From Heterobilharzia americana (taxonomy: Eukaryota > Platyhelminthes > Trematoda > Strigeidida > Schistosomatidae), in NCBI GenBank assembly GCA_944470555.2, contig OX104127.1:90916708-90980707 (forward strand): a stretch of DNA of 64,000 bases, in the 5' to 3' direction. Shown piece after piece: positions 36,801 to 48,800 of the stretch (positions within the stretch are counted from its first letter, which is position 1; the number at the start of each line of letters is the position of its first letter). The translations under genes and the position numbers were made by a program. Below the pieces are notes generated by a model, which made no database searches, was not told the DNA's origin, and worked only from the letters and a program-made list of their open reading frames with translations.

Positions 36801-39800
36801 TGATGTTGTCCTCACTGGGATTCAAACCTCGTGCCCATCGCTTCAAACGCCAAGGCGTTAGCCACTATGCCACGGAGGAACAATAGTCACTCCTTGTACA
36901 ACCTCTTTTGGCATATGGGCTCGTATGCGGATACCTCGATCCAACAAAACAACGGAGAACAACAAGTATGTCAATAAATAGTAACAGGAATAATAGTTAC
37001 ATATCTTAGTCAAAATCAATGGGAATTTATATGTGATGAGATATAAAATTCTGCAGCTGTGGAGTGGGGCAGGGCTAATTGGTTACGTAGTTACATGAAA
37101 AACTTGAAAATTGTTAGGTGATTAACAGTTAGTAATTAGTTAACGAAGAGATAATTCGACAGAAAAAAACGAGAAGACTATACACATACACATGTAAATA
37201 TTATATACAGTTATCAAGGTGAAGAAAGGTAAATTACAGTCTCCTCCTGAGTACATAAGTCGGTTTGAAAATGTTTGATCTAGAAAGCTTCCACAAACAG
37301 TCATAAGCATAGTGTCCATTGTTTGCTGATTATCCAGAAGGATTGAGAAACATCTATTTGTGTCGTGTTTCCATCAAGTGGCGAAGACCTTGCCACTATT
37401 CAGACACTGATTTCTCTGAATATGTCCATAAAATCGAATAGATACCCGCCTTTCTGCCTGTCCTATATACTTGCTTCCACAAGCCCAAGTGAAATGATAT
37501 AAACAGTTGGAGGTGACGGTAGATGGGTATTTGTATTTTGTATTTTTACCATTTACTCCCTGAATATTTATCATCCAAAAGTTGTAGTTGACGACTGTGA
37601 AAAAAATTAAATTATGCGATCTTTAAAAAACTTTCTTTTTAATCAGAAAATGAATATTCAATGATACGTATTTTATAATGAAACCTAAGAAAGTTTACCA
37701 ACCATCCTTTTCTAGTGTCATCATTATTAGGCTTTCAAGATTCTGCACTATTCATAAATTTACCTTATACACATTTTAAAAAGTTATAAGTTTTATTCAG
37801 AATTAAGATCGATGCAATCCTTGCAAAAAGAAAGCTAAATCTGTTTATAATTGCTAGATAACAGTATATAAATGAAACCGATTTTCCCTCTGAAAATCAA
37901 CCGAAGATAGAAAATGAAAGACATGCTAATTAATTCAACAGACCATCTCAGCAAACTTGTAAATAAAGATTTTTATTTACAGGTAGTATTCATCGTGGAC
38001 GGACATCAGTTGCGGAATCATTGAGAATCTGGGAACACCGGACAGTTGTTTCGTCCTAGCATGGGACTCATCAGTAAGTACCCACGACTCGGCTAGGGAT
38101 CGAACTCAGGACCTTTAGGTTTCAGGGCAAACGGGTTAACCATTCAGCCACTGTCCAGTGCTCCCAGGTTTTTAATGGTTCCCTAACTGATATCAGTCCA
38201 TGATGAATACTACTCATAAATGAAACATCCCCATTTACCTCAAAGATTTTTGTGTTCAGAATTTATGTTCAAAACGATATAGAATATTAGCAGAGATTAA
38301 CAAAGGAGAATTCTTGGAGTTATTATTGTTTTGTCCCACATAATGTTTACTTTAAAATGAGGCAAATTCTGATACTGCGAAATTATAGGCAATTAATTGA
38401 CTATGTTTAAAATGTTGAATTGAACTAATATTCTTAATATTCTTCTTTTAATAGCTACCAAATGATACTAAAAGAGAAATTTGTATCAGTGGAGATACTA
38501 ATCCTTTGGTAGTTAGTGCTCTAGAGAAGACTGATATACCCAAGTTAGACGAAGTAAAACGTGATGTGATATTAGATGTTTCACAGTCAAGTTCCAATTT
38601 TCTTTTATCATCTAACACACATGTACGCAGTATGACCTGACAAGTGACAATGGAATTTTATCAACAAATTATCAAAATGAAATCAATGTACCTGATAATC
38701 ATTCTGTGTCCGATTTTGTTTACGAACCCAGTTCAGTTTTATTATCCTCAAACAAAAGCAGTTGTTCCTATTCTTCTTTCAATAAGGTCAAATCACCATT
38801 CATCGAGACACGAAATGATATCTCAGTTAAAAAAACAGCTTATCAGCCATTGCAAGGTTTCAGTAATTACTTTAATGGAGCTCCCATAATAAATAGTAAG
38901 TTAACGATCTGAAAATAAAACTTAGTCATTGTGGAAGATAATAATTCCATTTTATTCTGTTTATTAATGTTTCTTATAGTGAACTAGTATTATTTACTGG
39001 ACAATGTCCTAAACATAATTCGATATTCATATTCATAACATCTCCGGATGAAAATATGAACAAGTGATATTTGGAATTAATTTCAATGAAACATTTATTT
39101 CTACAAGTAAATGCACAACAAATACGTATCTTTTTGACAGTGAGGGAGTTATGGTAAAGAATATTTGTGGCTCAGGTGAATGGTTTTGATTGCAGTTTGT
39201 TATCTGAGCTGGGTTGTTTAGTCGTGGAGCCTCGATCGTCTTCCTAGACGACATCGTCAACACTAACTTCATTATTAAATGAGCTGTCAATATCTCTCCG
39301 TCAGTGATTTAGTGGCTTGCTCTGACGACGTGGTCTGTGATTGTTTCTTCCCTTTGATTGTTGTGTCATTGACTGACTGCGTAGACTTTCCTGTTGACTC
39401 TTCCCCTGCTCACCTCTGACCTTTCTGTCATGTATCATTTCTCTCATTGGTTGATAGATTGGGTCTATGTCTATACATCTGTTGATTGCTCACTCACTCA
39501 CTGACTAACTGACTGACCTGAATGCCAAGCATCTAGGGATTCCCTGATATTCTCTTTGTGTTTCCTCTCTCCACGATTTCTACATTGTCAAAATTGAATT
39601 CATGTCCATAGTTGTTAACCACGTGCACTGAAATGAGTGATGAAATGTCGTGATGTTTAATAGTCAATAGGTGTTCATGTAGATGAAGGTGAAGAGGGCG
39701 ACCACTTTGTCGAGTGCGGTATTGACTACAGTTATTACAGTTGATTTTGTAAATGATGTTCGGTTCATCTTCTTTGATTGTTGCATACTTTGGTCTGCAT

Positions 39801-42800
39801 AATAGTGTTTGTAGGGAATTTGTTGGTTTATGATGTACACCAATTCCAAGTGGTCTCAGCAATCTTGTCGTGATTTCTGATATATTCTTTATGTATGGTG
39901 GGGTGATGCGTTTATTGATCTCTGTTCACCAAGTCCTCAACTGCAGTAGCAAAAACCTAACAACTCACAAGATCAGTTGCGTGCACACTCTATTCAAAAA
40001 AGAGGGAATACACTGCACTACAACAACTTTACGGAGAAACCAAGAAAATTACCTGATGTCCATCCTAAAGAAGAACGGATACCCACGAAACTGCAGCAGA
40101 AGTTCCCTATCCTGTATATCATCAACTAAAAAGTCATCAACAGAAATCAATAAACGCATCATCCTACCATACATAAAGAATATATCAGAAATCACGACAA
40201 GATTGCTGAGACCACTTGGAATTGGTGTACATCATAAACCAACAAATTCCCTACAAACACTATTATGCAGACCAAAGTATGCAACAATCAAAGAAGATGA
40301 ACCGAACATCATTTACAAAATCAACTGCAACAACTGTAGTCAACACTATATTGGATAAAGTGGTCGCCCTCTTCACCTTCGTCAACATGAACACAAATTG
40401 GCTATCAAACGTCACGACATTTCATCACTCATTCCAATGCACGTGGATAACAACTATGGACATGAATTCAATTTTGACAATGTAGAAATTGTGGAGAGAG
40501 GAAACACAAAGAGAATATCAGGGAATCCCTAGATGCTTGGCATTCAGGTCAGTCAGTTAGTCAGTGAGTGAGTGAGCAATCAACAGATGTATAGACATAG
40601 ACCCAATCTATCAACCAATGAGAGAAATGATACATGACAGAAAGGTCAGAGGTGGAGCAGGGGAAGAGTCAACAGGCTCCACGACTAAACAACCCAACTC
40701 AGATAACACAATACAACCTAATAGGGGAGTTTATTGTTTAAATCGAGAAACAATATATATGAAGACGTCCTGCTTATTTCCGATAGACATTAAACCTTTT
40801 GATGTTCATATAAAAAGCATGGTCGGTTGTAATCCTGCTCTGTTAATTGTCTTAAAATGTTTGAGAGAAAAATGTCATTATAAACGACGATGAAAGGTTC
40901 TACTGTTCTGCACAGTTACCTTTCTGTTATAGTCAAGCTGACTTTTAGGACATAAAGTATAGGCTGGTTTTCCGTGCATCTAAATCTTATCTTGGATATT
41001 ATTACGACAAAACCTGTGTACCTTTCATAAGTAGAATCCTGCAGAAAAGAATTATTTTTCATCACTTTCAGATACGATGTGATCACCATATCAAGTATGA
41101 ATGGATTCGAAGATTTCTTATGAGTTAACCAATGTGTCGGTTTAGTTTTCCGAGGTTGACTAATCTGGAAATGTGCAGAAAAAATAGTAAAGAAACGTTA
41201 ACACTTGTATCAAAATTCTAGATGATCACTGCTGGGTGATGAAAGAATTTGCTTGAAATCTATAGTATGTGAAGTGTTGTTAGCATGTAATCATACTTTA
41301 GCGTGAGTCTGGTTATCTAGAATTTGTCAACAGTTCTTAAAAATTATGTACTAGAGCGTTCAACTTCATATTGCCTATTTTGAGACACTTTAAGTAAGCT
41401 TAAGTTACTGTACTGTCTCTGGCTTCAATCTAGTTGTTATATAGTAATTTTGTCTAACTTTTATAGTACCACATATTGTTCAACAGTCAAACACTTTTTA
41501 TCTGGAAGATATCTTAGAGTGGACCAGTTATTCAATTTTCCAAATGGATGAAGCATTAACAAATTTAATACAAGGTAATTTGTTTTATAGATTGTAGGTC
41601 CTTAAATCCTTTTAGAATCTATCCACTTTGTTTTACTACTAGTTCATTTAGTATGCTCTTGTTCCAAAATCTATTAGGATAACATAGTTAAACATCTCTG
41701 TCCAGTTAGTTTTTAATAAGGATATGTTAGACTTGATGGTAAATCAAGCAGTGTAAATTAAAAAAAAATCTTTCTGCCAAGAAGTGATGGAATAATTTTT
41801 TATTAGAGGTAAATGAGCGATGCTAAGGCAGGTTATGCGGAGAATCAACTCAAATTGCCTATTAACATTTGTTTTTGAAGTATTCAGTTCGACCATACAT
41901 AATGTGAAGATTCGTAACATACGCATATATTAAAGATGAATAACTTGGCACCATATTCAAAAGTTGTTGATGAATAGAAACGGTACAAATAAAATTTAAT
42001 GCTTGAAATGCTATTTTTCAAATCTTTAGCAAATCAACAAACCTAATATCAAATTTAATAAAGTCAAGATCTTTTCGCATTATTGTGTTGAAATACACTT
42101 TAATGTTAACCATTTATAGAATTTCGAGTTATCCCCATTCATGTGATTGAGTTATGAGAAAATAACTATACAAAAATTATGAAAGTAAAAGCTTCTACGT
42201 CTTGAGAAAAAGAAACGGCAGCAGATAGGTGATCACTCACAGTTGAAAATTCCACATGAAATGCCTGTAGTTTTTCACTTGAGAAAATGTTTATTTTTTC
42301 CACAGAAATTAGTTAAATATTCAAAATTTGATCAATAAACTTTGTAGTTAACCTTGGTTCTTTGATCTCTCAAACTGATCAGTTTTTAGATAACCATATA
42401 ACTTATTATTTTGAAGACTACTTGATAAGATTACTTTTTCAACCTTTTGTGGGATATTTGAATGACTTACAGTGGGTGACAGGAGAGTGCACTGACTACA
42501 TAACTTCAAATATTGCATCTGATAATACGTACATCTTTTATCAAATGTAAGATAAATCATATGAGAAAATAACCATGTGAGAACTAAATACATTTTAAAA
42601 ACTTAATCCTCCAACTTCTAGAAATTAAAATGTCACAGATAATTTCTGCTAGAGTATTTTAAAATATATAAATTATAGTTTTGACTATCTGAGATAGCCA
42701 TGGTTTGGCAGACTAGTAATAATACTGTGTGATCAAATCCGGACGCGATCCAAGTTTTCATTTTACCTTTAATCATCACCCAATATCAATACCAGTCTGC

Positions 42801-45800
42801 CAAACCATGCCTATCTCAGATAGAATGATAATCAATATGATACCCCCCTCTGTATTTCAAGTAGATTTGGATCGGAATGAGAACTCCTAACTAGGCAACC
42901 AGTGTGAATGCAATCAAGCTATAGTAACGCATCAGGAATTCACATGGTCTCTGGTCAGAATACGGCCACCGTCCAAATTTTAAATATATGTTTATTTATT
43001 GCTTAAAAGTAGATTCTGTCAGCGAAATTTCAACTAAATTTACAACAAACCATGTATGATATTTTTGAAATGTTCAAAGTAGCAAAGTATAAACCGTGTA
43101 CATATACATCTATATATTCAATACTTGAAAGTTTGTTTCAACGACATAAACACTGAAAATGTTTCTGAAGTTGAGATTTAAGACTCTCACGTAAATCAAT
43201 AAATCTATTGTGGTAACATCAATAAAATACAATAATCGCTCGGTTGTGTTATCTATTCAATAATTCCATTTTAATTTAGCTTTGCTATAGCGCCAGGTGT
43301 CTGAGAGTTCGGTGAATAAGAATATGGTTGCCTGGTTTTCAGTGTTATCGACTTTATAACATATTGTGTATGTTCCATTACATCCAGGAACAGAAGTATC
43401 TAACTCTCTGTGAATTAATACTTCGAAAGAATATAAATTTGATGAACTAAAGGTTTATATTTTGAGATGAATAGCGATGGCATAATAAATTTATGTTTAA
43501 TGTAACGGACTATGCAACTTGTCTCTTCATGCAGTCGTTATATTCAGTAGGGAATTCGCAAAAACACAGACAATATAGAAACATCCACACAGTATTCCAT
43601 ATGACAATACAGATCGATCAATTAGATTCACTCAAAGACGGGATAACACAAGTAACAATATAGAAGTTATACCCGTTACACAAGAAGTGACTATCATGAC
43701 TCGGTGGCCTAGTGGATAACAATCTGGCTTCTGAGGCGACTGGTCCTAGGTTTGGGTCTTACTAGGAACAATATCGCTCACTGGGAGGCAGTACATCTAA
43801 CTGATGAGTCCTAGATTGGCTGAAGCACGCATCCTGGACTCCGCTACTAGACACTGTCCGTCATTAATATGTAAGTGGCATACAGACACAAGACTGTTTA
43901 TTCAATGTCGATGATTTATCGTTTAAACAACCTCCTTCAGTCATAAGTTGGAATAACATAACTATGTGGATTAAAGATTATTCAGAAACAAAGATTATAC
44001 GTTGAAAACGGTTTATAGAGTTGCTCTTTTGGCGTGTGTTATATGCTTTGCTAGTCTAACTTTCGGATAGTTAGTTAACCATACTCATGTTATAAGACCA
44101 TTTAGGTTGAGAAGTAAATTAAAATGATTGAATATGAGTTTAAAAGTTTATATCTTATAACAGGTAAAAGGTAAATAACTCTGAAATAATTGATTACACA
44201 GATTTATAACTCTCGTCAGTTAATAATTATTCTATAATTCTAAATCTGCGAGAGGCACAAACATTAAACTAATTACTTTATAGCTCCGATATTTACTAAA
44301 TGTGAGTTATTGTTTCTTCCAGATTCTAGCACTTATCTCTTGATATGATGTTTTTAGATTCCATACGTTGTCAAAATATGTATATCTGGCTTACAAATAA
44401 AGAATCTGTTAACTGCATTTCTAATGATTACAAAGTGAATAAAATGAAAGAAAACTATGGAAATGATGTGATTAAACATGGGTTATTTGAAACAACTCAT
44501 CACAGTGGCATGTTGAAGGTATCTAACTAATAATATTTGTAGTCTTGCATTACAATCAAAACAAAGATCTTGCTTTTTTTAAAAATTTTTATTATTTTAG
44601 CACTGTTCATATAAATAAGCTGAAAAGTCTAACTGACAATCAAATTCTAGTAGCAGCATTTTCATTGGCTTGTAATGTACACAGCAACTGAATATGCTCG
44701 ACTTATGATTCTGGCCGAGAATGAGAATTTTCTGAGTTATTCATTGTCTTTCAAATCCCTTTCATGCTCACTATGTAGGCTCATTTGAGGAAATAAATTT
44801 AATGAATAATTTTGATGTGTTCCCCTTAAAGTTCACCTGAAGAAGAAGAATCTGCTGGTGGTACTCATGTTAACCCCGTGTCATGAACACGAACGTATTG
44901 CTCCTGTTCAGTTGTTTTTGAACCATTCTAGATTATTCCCAGGTTAAATATTCAATTTGAATTCGAGAGGGATTGACATGTTCATAATCAACCATTTGAC
45001 AGGGTAGTTAAATGTTTGTCAAACAAATATTTATAAGGTGAATAACTGGAAATCAAGAACTACTAAACTGCATAATCTTCACCCTAATGTTGATGGTTTG
45101 TAATTCAGACACCATGTTTACCATGAACAAATATTAGCTAACACCTGTTGAGCTGTGTGGAGTTTATTTAATCTTCCTGTTGAATGTATCTAGTAGTGGG
45201 TTGTAATAGTGACAGTAACAACTCACAGGCAGCTTTCTCTGGATACACTTTGGAATTCTCAGCATTTAAATATTGGAAAAAAAAACTAATTTCTTTACAA
45301 CATTTTCGATTTATTATATTATTATTAGTCCTTTGGTTTCCTAGGGGAACACATAGCTTCAGTAGCACGCCTCCATTTCATTCTCTTCTCTGCAATCTCC
45401 TCAACCTGACTCCACCATTGTCCAGAAGCTTTCATTTATTCCTCACACAGTCTTCTCCATGTCACTCTCGCCTCGGACGCCCAAATCATCGTTTCCCATT
45501 TGGATTCCACTCGAGAGGTTGACCTGGCGGGTAACGTCCCCAAACTGTCTTTTTCTCAGTGTACGAGCAATCCAATTCATCTCGACTTTCTTCTTAATAT
45601 TTGTTGGGCGATGGGTTGTTGGTTGGTTCGTTGCCAGACCAGAGTTCTTTATTGCTTATTCTTATGCTGGCCACCTGATCTTCAGTGTCAGCATCGAGTA
45701 AGCATGGGCGGCAGCTGTTGATGTATGTGTGAATTTTGTTGGAAATGCTTTTTATAACGCGCCGCCGCTGAACAGTATAGAAGGACTGATTTGATACTGG

Positions 45801-48800
45801 TGTTGAAAATCCAGATCTTGTTCACGCTTTATGCCGAGTGCAGTGCAGTGTATTACAGTGGAGTTGAGTTGAGTGCATCTCTATACTGATTATTTCAGAC
45901 TAATGAGAGTGTGTCTTTCTGTCTTTTAGATCCTGGCTGCTTTGACATCGTCATCTATGACGCCGCCTGCTGTTGAGATGATGCTGTCAAGGTAGGTAGG
46001 TGAAAGAGACAACTTTCTTTAGATTTCTCCCGTTGATGTTGATTGGTGCTTGTTGTTGTTGGTTAGGTATCTTCATCACCTCTTTCTTCTTTATGTTCAC
46101 CTGAAGTCCTGTCTTCGCTGCCTGTTCTGCCAACTTGTTAGTTTTAGCCTGTAGATCTTCAAATTTGTGCGACAAGACATTAGACATAAATCATCATCGG
46201 TGGTGAAATCCAAATCTTCTAGGTCTTCGCATCGGTCCAGAGTTTGCAATAGTAATAACGATATCTTTTGAATTGCGAAGATAATAACAATAATACCAAT
46301 GATAATAATGAAGACAATATCACGCAAATGGTTCGAATACTAAAATGACTGATTATTTACTGTTTCAAAGTTGATAGGTAACTTTTAATCTAATATTTTT
46401 TATTCACATAGGATGCATGCTAGATAAGGTATTTTCGAATTTTTGTATCCATTTGAACGAACTTAGTCTTATTGGTTTGTCGTCCGTGAGGAAATATAAG
46501 GAGAAAGTCGTTGCTAAAGACGATATTCAGCGTCTTATAAAGTCGTTGTAGTTAGTCGCCTGCACAACAAATATCTCTCTTGAGTATAGTGTCCATCAGT
46601 TAAGCCAGGGACATATCACTATTCTTGCTGGTAGCTTTCAAATCTTTCTGCTATGTAACACAATCTTTTTTCAGAAGTTCAGGAAAGATTTGGGGGAAAC
46701 AAACAAGAACAGGTAAAATACAGGAATTAATAAACTGCTGAATTATGTCAGTCGTACCAGAGAATTCCAGCCTTATTATAAATTATGTTAAGCAAAAGAT
46801 CTCTGATAGGTCGTCAAAATATGGGATGGCCAACAAAAATCTTCAGAAAAGCCGAATTCAAGCAAGGAGACACTCAGTTTGTTTTTTTACAGCAGTACCA
46901 TCAATATTAAAAGGGTTATGTGACTAAATTAGCTCAAATAAATCTCCTTTACACCAGAGACTAAGAATAATAGTCCGATATTTTAAAAAGGTTTGTATTA
47001 AAACCATTCATGGGAGACTGATGACTAATTTCAGATAGGAACAATTTATTTTAAAACAATCTTTAGGAACAAAGCCGTCAGGTTATCAGCATACTTAACG
47101 AAAATAACTTTAGCAGAAAGAGGTAATTTATGTAAAAAGGAACGGAAACAAAAGGATAGAGTGTCGCACCTTGAAGCACAGTAGCTTCAATAAGTAGTGA
47201 AGTTGATCACTTTCTTTTATGCATACTGTACTGTTTTCTTTCGGAAAAATAATATTACACCCAATTTGTGGTCTTTGGTTCAGTATTTGCTATGGCAAAT
47301 TCATTCACAGTCAGATGCAAGCGTGTAATTTAGGAAGGCACGGTTAACATACTTAGGATTTTTATACAGGCCAAAAACAATATTATGATTCAAAACAATG
47401 GCAGCAACCGAAGTAATTCTGTTGAGTTCATTAGAAAATTGTTTGGTATCTCCGAAAGACTTCAAGCAAGATTGAAGCACAGGTAGAAGTCGTTTTTTTA
47501 TTTGGTTTCAGAAATCAGTATTCTTTTTCAATTCACTTTTCGATGTAACTCACCAACTTTAAGACGCATTTGTTATGGTTGGGGTCATTTCTTTTTTCTA
47601 TCAAAAAGTAGGCAAACTACACTGGAAATATTGAATAAAGTATTTGTTATACATAGTTTAAGTAATGACAGTTTAGTGTTAGCTTTGTCGGTTTATCTTT
47701 TTAATTTTTAAGTAATGCATATATGGAAGTGAATACAAAGCTATTGACTCTGTTTACACAAAACAGTGTTTATTTCTGAGAGGAATATTTCTGACAATCG
47801 GTTACATTATGACATCGCGATCGATCCACCGAAATTATCACAATGGATTTTGACGCATATCACATTTATTTTTTAGGCTGTCTGTAATTTTTCCAGCTTC
47901 TAAAATGACTTTTACCACTCTTTTTATGTGCATAAATTTTAGAAACTAACTTCAAAGACTGATAGCTGATTTCAGTACTAAAAGATAGAACAATTAGTCA
48001 TGATAGAAATTAGATGAGGCCTAGTGAGAAGTAATAATAATATATATGCGTAAATGGGAACCGTTTTGACTCCCCAGGAATATTTGTCAGTCACACTGTG
48101 ATCCTAACAGTGGACAGTATTTTGCTCGTTTGATGTCAGGTATATGTGCATCATATGTGAACTGGTTCGTCCCAGATAGCTGGATTGTTCAATTGCTTGA
48201 TAACTGTCCAGTTAGCGAAGCTGATTTATAACATGTGAAATTATAGCGAGTGTATTACATATCATGGAATCCTTCTGCTGGAATTCTCGGTGTTCTTTAT
48301 GATTTCATTTAAAAAATTTGATTTCTAGAAGTAACCAAGATGGCATTTCACACTTGAGTTACACCTATTTATGTAGTTCTAATTGCAGAAATGAGGAATT
48401 TTTCATTTTTAAATGCAGACTTGAATAGGCTATTCGGTTAGAAAGCAGTAAGCTCAACTCTTCCCACCGGATAAACCATACAGTTTTAAATAAGGACTTA
48501 CAAGTTGACAAAATAGTATCAATAAAGATTTTTACTCAATTTTTTTTATATTTTAGAAACCCTTAATACTTTCTAGAGATCTGGTCAAATTTTGTTTGGA
48601 ATCTGATCAGATTTTGAATGAAGTGGAGGACTATGGTGATAACTGTTTAGCAGATCATCCGAAGCAACACGCGAATGATTTACTATGGACTATTTGGCAT
48701 AATAGCGTTCCTGATGTTGGCGGTACAGAACTCACTAACCATCAAAACAAGGTTTTTGTTTCAGATTCACTCATATTATGGATAAGCACTTTAATCTTTA

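Noticed and set aside
39480..39520. Possible short satellite or CRISPR-like array from repeated CTCA/CTGA units (also 19,761-19,780)
   Set aside because: Simple tetranucleotide-like repeats without unique spacers, in a eukaryotic genome.
42348..42593. Overlapping open frames on both strands, considered as an exon between exons 7 and 8
   Set aside because: No suitable splice sites with matching phase; exon 7 joins exon 8 in phase apart from one missing base.
43690..43760. Possible tRNA gene
   Set aside because: A and B boxes are present but no cloverleaf with a proper anticodon stem could be drawn, and the sequence runs into hammerhead-like SINE sequence.
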